From: Chloroflexota bacterium
Lineage (GTDB): Bacteria; Chloroflexota; Chloroflexia; Thermomicrobiales; UBA6265
NCBI GenBank assembly: GCA_023389575.1
Contig: JAEWEG010000050.1
Span: 62,001-126,000, forward strand
Length of the DNA stretch: 64,000 nt
Direction: 5' to 3'
Shown: positions 43,260 to 51,339 of the stretch, one piece after another
How positions within the stretch are numbered: position 1 is the stretch's first letter
Layout: every line of letters starts with the position of its first letter
The notes under the pieces: model-generated
The model's input: the letters and a program-made list of their open reading frames with translations, nothing else
Database searches by the model: none
What the model was told of the DNA's origin: nothing
Program-made: the position numbers and the translations under genes

Positions 43260-43520
43260 CTATGGTTCGGCCTCGGGGGTCGATTCCGGTGAGCCGAGCA
43301 CGAGCTCCGCCGTGCGAGTGGCCTGGAGATCGTCCATGACCGAGGTGCGTTCGGCGTCCCGCTGGCGGCCGCGCTCCGCGTCGCGGGAGGTACCGGAAGC
43401 GCAGGCGGCGAGGACGCCCGAACTCCCGCCCACGAGCACCAGGCCGCCGATGAGGCGACGCCGTGTGATCGTCTTGCGTTCGTGCCTACGTGCCGGGTTT
43501 TCGGTAGGAACCAAAGGCAT
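43260..43520 (-). CDS. Small lipoprotein with Tat-like signal (86 aa)
   Basis: An 86-residue protein: basic N-terminus with TRRRLIGGLVLVGGSSGVLA and lipobox LAAC (Cys40), then an Arg/Asp/Glu-rich mature tail of 46 residues (DAERGRQRDAERTSVMDDLQ). Its first 35 bases overlap the 3' end of the recombinase gene. GGAAGAG lies 7 bases before ATG 43520. Function unknown. Co-transcription with a recombinase is unusual and may be accidental packing. Confidence 0.62.
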   Translation of the reverse strand: MPLVPTENPARRHERKTITRRRLIGGLVLVGGSSGVLAACASGTSRDAERGRQRDAERTSVMDDLQATRTAELVLGSPESTPEAEP

Positions 43521-44520
43521 CCTGATACTCTTCCGCGACTTCCAGTCCTGACTTGTGGACATAAATGCGAGTGGTTTGCGGCGATGCGTGACCGAGGATC
43601 GTCTGGACCGTGGACTCGCGGACCCGGCGGCGGACGAGTTCGGTGGCGAGGCCGTGCCGGAACGAGTGGGGCGTGACATCGCTTTCGATGCCGATGACCT
43701 TGCAGAGGTCGGCGACGATGTGCTCCACCGTGCGTGGGCTGATCGCGTTTCCAGGCGCGCCGACCTTGTCGCGCCCACTGAAGGCCGGGAACGTGCCCGA
43801 ACCCCGAACCTGGTCGCCACGATACGTCCAGTAGGCGACCAGGGCGTCGGCGGTGGCCGCGTCGAAGTGCACGGTGCGGCTCTTGCCGCCCTTGGCCCGG
43901 TAGATGCCGGCGGTCCCGTTTTCGAGGTCGACATCGCGACGACGGAGGGCACACAACTCGGAGACCCGGACACCGGTCCGGAACATGAAGAGGATCATGG
44001 CCCTGACCTTGAGACGTCGGAGTTCGAGATGTGGTTTCTCCTCGCGAGGGCCGGTGGTGACGAACTCGACGATTCGCTCCAGGTCACCCATCTTCACGTC
44101 CGGCGGCGGCGGGGTGAACCGGGGCATCATCGCGGCGATACGGACGCGGAGGCGGTCGGTCGAGAGATTGGGATGGAGGTCATAGGCGGAGATGTAGGCG
44201 CAGAACTTGCGGACGGCCGCCAGGTTGTTCTGGGCGGTCCGCATCCTTGATACCTCCTCGGGGGTGCGGATATCGGGAGGGACGAGCATCGCCGCGAAGG
44301 ACGTGACGTGATCGGTGGTGATCTCCGTCACCGGGGTGGTGGCGATGTCGATGCCTTCATGGCGTTCGAGGTGCTCGGTGAACTTGCGAATGCCCTGGCG
44401 GTAGGTGGTGCGGGAGCGAGGGGCGAGCCGAAGGTCGCCAAAGAAAATCTCGATGGCGGCGTCGATGGAGACGGGTTCGTCGCTGGCTGGCGGCCTGGGG
44501 GTACCGGATTGGATGACCAT
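43486..44520 (-). CDS. Tyrosine recombinase / integrase (XerC/D-like)
   Basis: A 344-residue site-specific recombinase. N-terminal SAM-like core-binding domain (about 20-115) and C-terminal catalytic domain with all residues: Arg185 (RTGVRVSEL), Lys210 (AKGGK), His285 and Arg288 (HSFRHG), His311 (LGHAS), nucleophile Tyr320 (TTRIYVH). Length is above XerC/D (about 300). ATG 44520 follows AGGAGG by 4 bases. No phage or integron genes adjoin. It could be a chromosome-dimer recombinase or the remnant integrase of an element. Promoter with TATAAT at 44550-44555. Confidence 0.9.
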   Translation of the reverse strand: MVIQSGTPRPPASDEPVSIDAAIEIFFGDLRLAPRSRTTYRQGIRKFTEHLERHEGIDIATTPVTEITTDHVTSFAAMLVPPDIRTPEEVSRMRTAQNNLAAVRKFCAYISAYDLHPNLSTDRLRVRIAAMMPRFTPPPPDVKMGDLERIVEFVTTGPREEKPHLELRRLKVRAMILFMFRTGVRVSELCALRRRDVDLENGTAGIYRAKGGKSRTVHFDAATADALVAYWTYRGDQVRGSGTFPAFSGRDKVGAPGNAISPRTVEHIVADLCKVIGIESDVTPHSFRHGLATELVRRRVRESTVQTILGHASPQTTRIYVHKSGLEVAEEYQDAFGSYRKPGT

Positions 44521-44538
44521 GCTTCCTCCTGACACGGA

Positions 44539-44548
44539 TGTACGTACA
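44539..44548. promoter_or_regulatory. Palindrome TGTACGTACA near the recombinase transcription start
   Basis: A perfect 10-base palindrome lies between the -10 (44550-44555) and the Shine-Dalgarno site of the recombinase gene. Position fits an operator covering the transcription start; it could also be a recombinase core site. Confidence 0.4.
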
Positions 44549-44549
44549 C

Positions 44550-44555
44550 ATTATA
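44550..44555 (-). promoter_or_regulatory. Consensus -10 (TATAAT) of the recombinase gene
   Basis: A perfect TATAAT on the minus strand, 30 bases before the start codon. No good -35 at 16-18 bases, so activator dependence or a weak promoter is possible. Confidence 0.5.
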
Positions 44556-44584
44556 CGCACTTCCAGGCGGAGGAGCCGTGGGGC

Positions 44585-45034
44585 CTAGAGGGTGTCTCGC
44601 GGGCTCGTGGTGGCGTAGCGTTTCGCCAGGTCGGGGAGCGAGCGGCTGAACTCGCCGTTGGCGACGACGCGGGTGACCCCGGCGCGCTTGGCGGACTTGA
44701 AACCCTCGACATCCTTATGGGGACCGAAGGCGAGAATGGGCACGCCGATCTCCATGCACTGGGCGACCTGGTCCCAATCGACCGGGAAGTTGAAGTCCAC
44801 GATGCCGAGGCAGGCTCGCTGGTCTCCCTGTTCGAGATGACGGGAAAAGGTGGCGGCGTCCTGCGCGATCGCCACGGAATAGCCAAGCTGCCGGAGCGAC
44901 GTGCGGATCCGCATGCCGAAGAAGAGATCCTTGCTCAGCACGGCGACGAGCCCGGAGGCGGAGTCGGGGGTGCTGGCGGGTGGCATGGGGGTTGTGGTTG
45001 AGGAGCCGTTGTTCACGAGATGTTCCTGATCCAT
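44585..45034 (-). CDS. Pseudo-receiver (response-regulator-like) protein
   Basis: A 149-residue protein with a receiver-like fold after a 25-residue Ser/Thr/Pro head: LVAVLSKDLFFGMRIRTSLR, QLGYSVAIAQDAATF, LGIVDFNFPVDWDQVA, GVPILAFGPHKDVEGFKSAK, AGVTRVVANGEFSRSLPDLA. The phosphoacceptor-position Asp (VDFNF) is present. The acidic pair after strand 1 is replaced by SKD, the Thr by Gly-Pro, and the conserved Lys by Asn-Gly. So phosphotransfer is doubtful; probably a sensory or protein-binding pseudo-receiver. No kinase gene nearby. ATG 45034, weak ribosome site. Confidence 0.7.
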   Translation of the reverse strand: MDQEHLVNNGSSTTTPMPPASTPDSASGLVAVLSKDLFFGMRIRTSLRQLGYSVAIAQDAATFSRHLEQGDQRACLGIVDFNFPVDWDQVAQCMEIGVPILAFGPHKDVEGFKSAKRAGVTRVVANGEFSRSLPDLAKRYATTSPRDTL

Positions 45035-45147
45035 TGGCGCGGTCGCGGTGCGGGGCAAGGAGGGCGCCGGTGGGAACCTTCCCCTCCGAGAGTGTAGCGG
45101 CCCCGTCTGGCCGCGTCCATCGGGGTACGACACGGATTGTGAAGTAT

Positions 45148-45176
45148 TTGACGATCGCGGTCCGCGCGGTCACGAT
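45148..45176 (+). promoter_or_regulatory. Putative promoter of the MMPL transporter gene
   Basis: TTGACG (45148-45153), exactly 17 bases, CACGAT (45171-45176), about 90 bases before the MMPL ATG. Good spacing, moderate -10. Confidence 0.5.
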
Positions 45177-45266
45177 GATGTAAGCAGTACGCGGCTCTCC
45201 CGCATGGAGGGAGCCGATTGATGGGTTCAAGGCATATCCAGGGACGTCGATCCGGAGGGACAGTGC

Positions 45267-47600
45267 ATGATGTCGTTTCTTTCTCCTGGTCGCCTTGCTG
45301 GCATCGGCGCTCGTCACCCGTGGCGGGTGGTGGTGCTCTGGCTCGTGGCGCTGGCCGCGTTCGGGGTCCTGACGGCCACAAATCTCGGCAATTCGTTGAC
45401 CTCCGACATCGTGATATCCGGCGAGGCGGAGTCGATCGAGGGCTTCGCGCGTCTCCAGGATTCCGGGATCGAGGATGTCGCGCCGTTGACCGAAACAGCC
45501 ATCATCTGGTCGACGGATGGGCGGACCGTGGACGACCCGGCGTTCAGCGAGCGTATCCAGGCGGTGACGGACCAGGTGCGGTCGCTGCAGGCGCGCTGGG
45601 CCGAGGAAGATGGCCTGGAACCGAACCTTGGGACCGCGTTGATCACGGGAGTCGGGGATTATCCACCGGTGATCAGCTACCCGGAGATTTCCGCGCTGGG
45701 GCTGCCCCAGGCAGAGGAACTGGTGTCCGAGGACCGGCAATCGTCGCTGGTGGTGATCGGGTTGCCGTCCGACGGTGAGTCGGCGGCCCGGATGCACGAG
45801 ATGCTCACGACGGTCGACGCCCTGTCCGGAGACGGGCTGGAGGTGGCGACCATCGGCCAGTTGACCTTCCAAGAGCGGTTCAGCGAGATCGCCGAGGAGG
45901 ACCTGATCAAGGGTGAGTCGATCGGCGTGCCGATGGCGTTGCTGGTGCTGGTGGCGGTGTTCGGCGCGCTGGTGGCACCGTTGCTGCCGCTGGCGCTGGC
46001 GGTGGCTTCGATCGTGGCGGCGCTGGGAATGGTGTCCATCGCGGGGTTCTTCGGTGACCAGCAACTGTTTATCCAGAACATGATCACCATGCTCGGGCTG
46101 GCGGTGGGGATCGACTATGCGTTGTTCATCGTCGAGCGGTTCCGGGAAGAGCGGCGGCACGGGCATCCGCTCCAGGCGTCGATCGAGCGGGCGGGCGCGA
46201 CGGCTTCCAAGGCGGTGGTGTTCTCCGGCGCGACGGTGGTGCTCTCACTGGCCGGGGTGACGCTGATCCCGACCAATATCTTTCGGTCGCTCGGCGTGGG
46301 CGCGATCCTGGTGGTGGTGGCCTCCGTGGCGGCGAGCCTGACGCTCCTGCCAGCGATGCTGAGCCTGTTGGGAGACCGGATCAACTGGCCCCGGAAGGCC
46401 CATGCGCGGGAGCAGCCGAAGTCGATCGCGGAGCTTGAGGAAGAGGCGCACGAAGGATTCTGGGGCCGGTTGACGACGGTGGTGATGGCGAAGCCGGTGG
46501 TATCCGTCCTGCTGGCGGCCGGGGTGTTGCTGGCGGCGACCATTCCAGCGATGGATATGCGGACCGGGGTGGATTCGATTGGCGCGCTTCCGCCCGGCCA
46601 CGCGCGTGACGGGTATGCCCGGCTCATCGAGAACTTTCCGGCCGGGGTAACGGGTCCGGTCCAGTTCGTGCTCGGTGGCGAGCGGACCGAGATCGAGCCG
46701 GTGCTGGAGGCCCTCGACGCCGAGTTGGCCGCTTCTGGCCTCTTCGTCGGCGAGAGTACCGAGCCGGCCTGGAGCGAGGACGGCCGGACGGTGGAGTTCA
46801 CCACGACGCTCGCCGTGGACCCGACGTCGGACGAGGCGTTCGACATCGTTCGTCAGGTGCGCGGAGACATCATTCCCGGGGTGCTCGGCGAGAACCGTTC
46901 CGTCCAGGTTTGGGTGACGGGGACGACCGCGACCAACCTCGATTTCATCGACGTGGTCAGTGACTACACGCCATGGGTGTTCGCGTTCGTGCTGTCGCTG
47001 AGCTTCATCCTGCTGATGCTGGCGTTCCGGTCGATCGTGGTGCCGCTGAAGGCGATCATCCTGAACCTGCTGTCGGTGGGCGCGACCTGGGGAATTCTGG
47101 TGCTGGTGTTCCAGAAGGGATACCTGGCGGACTTCTTTGGGTTTCAGCAGACACCGACGATCCAGGTGTGGGTGCCGATCCTGGCGTTCGCCGTGCTGTT
47201 CGGCCTGAGCATGGATTATCACGTGTTCCTGCTGAGCCGAATCCGCGAGCACTTTGACCTGACCCACCGAAACCGTGCCTCGGTGGCGGTGGGGCTGCAC
47301 GCCACGGCGCGGATCATCACCGGCGCGGCGCTGATCATGGTGGTGGTGTTTGGTGGGTTTGCCTCGGGTTCGCTGGTGGCGCTCCAGCAACTTGGGTTCG
47401 GGCTGGCGGTGGCCGTGTTCCTGGATGCGACGATCGTGCGCTCGGTGCTGGTGCCAGCCAGCATGGCGCTGCTGGGGAACGTGAACTGGTACCTGCCGAG
47501 CTGGCTCAACTGGCTGCCGGACCTCCGGGTGGAGGGGCATGTCCCCGAGGTTGTGCATGTCTCCGGGACGGACCAGAGCGGTCCATCCGATCCGGTGTAG
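45267..47600 (+). CDS. MMPL-family (RND superfamily) transporter
   Basis: A 777-residue membrane protein with the duplicated MMPL layout: one span (RHPWRVVVLWLVALAAFG), a periplasmic-side loop to about 205, five spans including GLAVGIDYALFIVERFREER (the GxDYxxF proton-relay signature), a second large loop (about 420-555), and five more spans with LFGLSMDYHVFLLSRIREHF, again the Asp-Tyr pair. MMPL proteins export lipids or other hydrophobic molecules with proton motive force. Cargo unknown. GGAGGG lies 7 bases before the ATG. A strong terminator follows. Confidence 0.9.
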   Translation: MMSFLSPGRLAGIGARHPWRVVVLWLVALAAFGVLTATNLGNSLTSDIVISGEAESIEGFARLQDSGIEDVAPLTETAIIWSTDGRTVDDPAFSERIQAVTDQVRSLQARWAEEDGLEPNLGTALITGVGDYPPVISYPEISALGLPQAEELVSEDRQSSLVVIGLPSDGESAARMHEMLTTVDALSGDGLEVATIGQLTFQERFSEIAEEDLIKGESIGVPMALLVLVAVFGALVAPLLPLALAVASIVAALGMVSIAGFFGDQQLFIQNMITMLGLAVGIDYALFIVERFREERRHGHPLQASIERAGATASKAVVFSGATVVLSLAGVTLIPTNIFRSLGVGAILVVVASVAASLTLLPAMLSLLGDRINWPRKAHAREQPKSIAELEEEAHEGFWGRLTTVVMAKPVVSVLLAAGVLLAATIPAMDMRTGVDSIGALPPGHARDGYARLIENFPAGVTGPVQFVLGGERTEIEPVLEALDAELAASGLFVGESTEPAWSEDGRTVEFTTTLAVDPTSDEAFDIVRQVRGDIIPGVLGENRSVQVWVTGTTATNLDFIDVVSDYTPWVFAFVLSLSFILLMLAFRSIVVPLKAIILNLLSVGATWGILVLVFQKGYLADFFGFQQTPTIQVWVPILAFAVLFGLSMDYHVFLLSRIREHFDLTHRNRASVAVGLHATARIITGAALIMVVVFGGFASGSLVALQQLGFGLAVAVFLDATIVRSVLVPASMALLGNVNWYLPSWLNWLPDLRVEGHVPEVVHVSGTDQSGPSDPV

Positions 47601-47625
47601 CACTCGTTCCAAACGACATGGTGAA

Positions 47626-47660
47626 ACACCCCGGGACGCCAGCCAGGCGTCCCGGGGTGT
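47626..47660. terminator. Bidirectional terminator between MMPL and HAD-SerA genes
   Basis: A perfect 15-bp stem (47626-47640 with 47646-47660) and 5-base loop, between two convergent stop codons (47600 and 47663). Confidence 0.8.
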
Positions 47661-47662
47661 CC

Positions 47663-49924
47663 TTACTTGGCGGCGGCGGTGATGGCCGAGATGACGACCG
47701 GGTCGAGGTCGCCGTCGAATGGAGGCAGCGTGACGACGAAGGCGTCCTCGATGGCGTTCGCGGCGCGGATTTCGTCCAGCGCGGCTGCCGGAATCGGTTC
47801 GTCGACGTTGGTGACCATCATGGCCTCGCGGCGTGGCGCGTGGCGGCTGACCTGCATGCCCGCGATGTTGACGCCGTAGCGGCTGAGGATGGTGCCAAGG
47901 GTGCCGATCACGCCTGGCTGATCATGGTGGTGGGTGATGAGGACCTCACCTGCGAGCGGCCGCTCCAGCGAGAATCGGTCGACGGCGACGATCCCGGCGT
48001 GAACGAGGTCCCAGGTCACGGTGACCGTGTGTGTGGAGGTTCCACTGACCTCGAAGATGAACTGGGGAATGGCGGTTTCCGCCCCATCGATGTTTGGGCT
48101 GTCCACCTGGACGCCGATGTCGAGCGCGACAACACGGGCGTTGACCGGCGTGACGCGGCGACCGAGCCATTGGCGGAAGGATGAGCTGAGGGCGGCGCTG
48201 AGGACGTGCCCGGCGACATCCGGCGCGACCTGGCCGTGGACGTCGAGCTTCACCCGATGCGGAATCTCCGGGACGAGCACGGAGAGCAAATGCCCGGCCG
48301 CGCCCGCGACGGTGGTGAGACGACGCAGGGCCGGTGCATCGAGGGTTGCCTGAGGCAGGTTGACCGCGTTCGGAACCGCCTCGCCACGCAGGGCGGCCAG
48401 CGTGGAATTGCTGATCACGCGGCCAACGGCCTCGAGCGCTTCGTAACTGGAGCCCGCGGTGTGCGGCGTGACGATGACGTTTGGCAGGCCGAAGAGGGGG
48501 CTATCGACGCAGGGTTCGTGGGTGAACACGTCGACGCCGGCGGCGGCCACATGGCCCGACTTGAGGGCGGCGGCGAGGGCTTCCTGGTCGACAACATCGC
48601 CACGGGCCATGTTGAGCACGATGCCGCCCGGCTTGAGTTGCTGGATGGTGTTGGCGTTCAGCATGTTTCGGGTTTCGGGGGTCGATGGCACGTGGAACGT
48701 GAGCACATCGGCGCTGGAGATGATGTCGTCGAGCGACGCCTGTTCGATCCCAAGTTCGTGGTACCTGCTTGACGGCACGTAGGGATCGTAGGCAATGACA
48801 TGCATTTCGAAGGCGCGGAGCCGGCGGGCGACGATCGAGCCAACCCGGCCGAGCCCGACGATGCCGGCTGTGCGCCCGCGAAGATCAATCGGCTTGATCT
48901 GCTTGCGTTCCCAGCGGCCGGCATGGGTCGACTCGTTGGCGCGCGGGATTTGCCGGGTGAGCGCGAGCAGGACAGCCACGGTGTGCTCGCCGGCCGAGGT
49001 AGCGTTGGCGCCAGGCGCGTTCAGCACCACGACCCCGGCCCGGGTGGCGGCATCGAGATCGATGTTGTCCACGCCGACCCCGGCCCGGGCGACGACCCTG
49101 AGGCGGGTGGCGTGGGCGAGGACCTGGGCGGTCACCTGGGTTTCGCTGCGAACCACGAGGGCGTCGGCCTGGGGCACCACGGCGAGCAACGCGTCGAGGT
49201 CCGTGCCATCGACATCGATCAGGGTCGCGTGGGCGGAAAGCTCGGCGCGGGCGACGGGGTGAATGGCGTCGGCCACCACGATGGTGGGCGTACTGAAGAT
49301 ATCGATGTCATCGACCGGCGGCAGGGTGGCGGCGATGGCCTCGCGGCGGTCCGGGGTAATGGTGAGCAGCTTGAGGCGGCTGACGACTTCGGGCAGGTCG
49401 CGGACGTGGATGATCTCCTCGTCGTCGGCGCGGTGGGGGTGGCGCTCGTCCTCGAGGAGGAAGCAGATGATCCCGCCGGCGGCGTAATTGAGGGCGTGGC
49501 GCTCGCTGTCCTCGACGGCGAAGCGGCAGTTGTGCTCGCGGGCGGAGGTGAGCTTGTCGTCGGCGAAGACGGCGTTGATTTCCGGGAATCCGTGCCGGTT
49601 GAGCCAGTCGATGGTCATGCGGGCGGCGGTCTCGGGCCGGGCGGTGAGGATCATCACGTTTTCCGCGCCGAAGAGGTCGACGGCCGCGCGGACGAAGTCC
49701 AGCGCGTGGGGCGAGGGCTGGAGACGGGCGGCGGGACCGTCCTCACCATAGACCCATTCGCGAACGGAGAGCGGGACGTTGAGCCCCGCCGAATCGATGA
49801 AGGCGCGCTCGGGCAGGTCCAGCCGGAATCGCTGGTTGGCGGCGGCCGCGAGCGGAGCCGGGTGCTCGGTGAGGACGCCGTCGAGGTCGATGGCGATGCG
49901 ATCGGGTTGGTGTGGGAGTGACAT
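47663..49924 (-). CDS. serA: Fusion: HAD-type phosphatase domain + D-3-phosphoglycerate dehydrogenase (SerA)
   Basis: 753 residues. Residues 8-185 are a HAD (5'-nucleotidase C-like) domain with all four motifs: DLDGV (Asp13, Asp15), ILTARPE, ADDKLTS (Lys124) and AVEDSE (Glu138-Asp139). From about 213 a complete long-type PGDH follows: NAD loop GIVGLGRVG (about 354-362), catalytic Arg441 (NMARG), Glu470, His488 (VTPHTAGSS), then an intervening ASB-like domain and a C-terminal ACT domain (HHHDQPGVIGTLGTILSRYG) for serine feedback. PGDH starts serine synthesis. Fusion to a phosphatase is unusual. ATG 49924; one unbroken frame, no sign of frameshift. Confidence 0.88.
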   Translation of the reverse strand: MSLPHQPDRIAIDLDGVLTEHPAPLAAAANQRFRLDLPERAFIDSAGLNVPLSVREWVYGEDGPAARLQPSPHALDFVRAAVDLFGAENVMILTARPETAARMTIDWLNRHGFPEINAVFADDKLTSAREHNCRFAVEDSERHALNYAAGGIICFLLEDERHPHRADDEEIIHVRDLPEVVSRLKLLTITPDRREAIAATLPPVDDIDIFSTPTIVVADAIHPVARAELSAHATLIDVDGTDLDALLAVVPQADALVVRSETQVTAQVLAHATRLRVVARAGVGVDNIDLDAATRAGVVVLNAPGANATSAGEHTVAVLLALTRQIPRANESTHAGRWERKQIKPIDLRGRTAGIVGLGRVGSIVARRLRAFEMHVIAYDPYVPSSRYHELGIEQASLDDIISSADVLTFHVPSTPETRNMLNANTIQQLKPGGIVLNMARGDVVDQEALAAALKSGHVAAAGVDVFTHEPCVDSPLFGLPNVIVTPHTAGSSYEALEAVGRVISNSTLAALRGEAVPNAVNLPQATLDAPALRRLTTVAGAAGHLLSVLVPEIPHRVKLDVHGQVAPDVAGHVLSAALSSSFRQWLGRRVTPVNARVVALDIGVQVDSPNIDGAETAIPQFIFEVSGTSTHTVTVTWDLVHAGIVAVDRFSLERPLAGEVLITHHHDQPGVIGTLGTILSRYGVNIAGMQVSRHAPRREAMMVTNVDEPIPAAALDEIRAANAIEDAFVVTLPPFDGDLDPVVISAITAAAK

Positions 49925-50223
49925 GACGACGATTTCCCCTGGAACAATGGATCGGTGACGGCCGGGCGCGCCAGGCGGGGCGTCGCGCCGTGTGTGCGGG
50001 TTCATGTGTTTGGGTGACGGGAGCGATCGCGTCGGGCACGGCCGGGTGTGAGCCGGGAGGCGGCCGCGTCGTTGCGGTGTGCTGATGAGCGTAGCATGCG
50101 CGAGGTCTCGTTGTTCAGGGTTTGACCAGCGTCCATGGATGGTTGAACTGCGGAGGGCTGCTCTGCGATAAGCTGGAACGATGCTTCGGCGTGATTGGTT
50201 GGTAGTTAAGGGAGGCGTTCCAG
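49925..50223. other. Divergent promoter region HAD-SerA / aminopeptidase P
   Basis: About 300 bases without a gene. TTGAAC near 50143 and GATAAG about 18 bases later could form the aminopeptidase promoter. No T-box or serine-related RNA element was recognised. Confidence 0.35.
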
Positions 50224-51336
50224 ATGGGTGATGGTGGTGCTCCGGATTTTCATGCCGAGCGAATAGCGAAGCTTCAGGCGGAGATGCGGGAACGAGGGAT
50301 CGACGTGGCCGTGTTCGGGCCATCGGCTGACCTGTTCTACCTGACCGGGTTCGAGGCGCACGACAGCGAGCGGTTGAACCTGCTCATCGTGCCGGTCGAA
50401 GGCACGCCGAAGCTGGTGGTGCCGACACTGGAAGCACCGCTGGTAGGTGACGCGGAACGGCTGGTGTCGCTGCACACCTGGGAGGACCACGAGGATCCCG
50501 CCGCGCTGGCGGCCGAGCAGATCGGCGACGTGACCGGCAAGACCGTGTCGGTGGGCAACAAGCTGTGGTCGGCCTTCCTGCTGCGGCTGCAATCGAACCT
50601 CGGGGCGGCGATCTGGGTCGAGGGCACGCCGATCATTCGAGGCCTGCGGATGATCAAGGACCAGGCCGAGGTCGACGCGATGGCCGAAGTCAGCCGCCTC
50701 ACCGACGAATCCTGGGAAGAGTTCATCGAAGGACCGGCGATCAGCGGGCTCACCGAGAAGCAGGCGATGAGGCGACTGAGCGAATTGCTCGAGAAGCGTG
50801 GCGTTTCGAACGTCTGGGGCATTTGCGCCAGTGGGCCGAACGCGGCGTCTCCCCATCACCACACCGGTGACCGGGTGATCCAGGAAGGCGACTCGGTGAT
50901 CTTCGACTGGGGCGGCAACCTCAACGGCTACCAGTCGGATGTGACGCGGACCGTGCACGTGGGGCCGCCATCCGAGGAATTCAAGCGGGTATACCAGGTG
51001 GTGCTGGAAGCCAACGAGGCGGCCTTCGCCGCAGTCAAGCCAGGGGTGCCCTTGCAGGAACTGGACCGCGCGGCGCGGAAGGTCATCACCGACGCCGGGT
51101 ATGGCGAGGCGTTCCTGCACCGGGTCGGGCACGGCCTGGGGCTGGAAGTCCATGAGGAGCCGTACCTGGTCGAGGGCAACGATCTGCCACTCCAGGCCGG
51201 AATGGCGTTCAGCGACGAGCCAGGCATCTACCTGAAGGGCAAGCTGGGCGTGCGAATCGAGGACACGGTCGTCTGCACCGAGGACGGCGGTATCAAGCTG
51301 AATCACGCGACCCGCGACCTCGTTCACATGGATTAG
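50224..51336 (+). CDS. M24-family Xaa-Pro aminopeptidase/dipeptidase
   Basis: A 370-residue creatinase-fold metallopeptidase removing N-terminal residues before proline. The C-terminal pita-bread domain shows the five metal ligands: Asp in IFDWGG, Asp in SDVTRT, His in GHGLGLEVHEEPY, Glu in SDEPGIY, Glu in VRIEDTVV; the catalytic His is in PHHHTGD. The N-terminal domain (1-150) is typical of aminopeptidase P/prolidase. GGGAGG lies about 8 bases before the ATG. It is followed directly by the M20 amidohydrolase gene (3-base gap), so a peptide or ureide catabolic pair is likely. Confidence 0.92.
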   Translation: MGDGGAPDFHAERIAKLQAEMRERGIDVAVFGPSADLFYLTGFEAHDSERLNLLIVPVEGTPKLVVPTLEAPLVGDAERLVSLHTWEDHEDPAALAAEQIGDVTGKTVSVGNKLWSAFLLRLQSNLGAAIWVEGTPIIRGLRMIKDQAEVDAMAEVSRLTDESWEEFIEGPAISGLTEKQAMRRLSELLEKRGVSNVWGICASGPNAASPHHHTGDRVIQEGDSVIFDWGGNLNGYQSDVTRTVHVGPPSEEFKRVYQVVLEANEAAFAAVKPGVPLQELDRAARKVITDAGYGEAFLHRVGHGLGLEVHEEPYLVEGNDLPLQAGMAFSDEPGIYLKGKLGVRIEDTVVCTEDGGIKLNHATRDLVHMD

Positions 51337-51339
51337 GGA

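Noticed and set aside
49925..50323. N-terminal extension of the HAD-SerA frame beyond the chosen ATG
   Set aside because: It overlaps the divergent aminopeptidase start and has low-complexity Arg/His/Pro composition. ATG 49924 begins the HAD domain directly.
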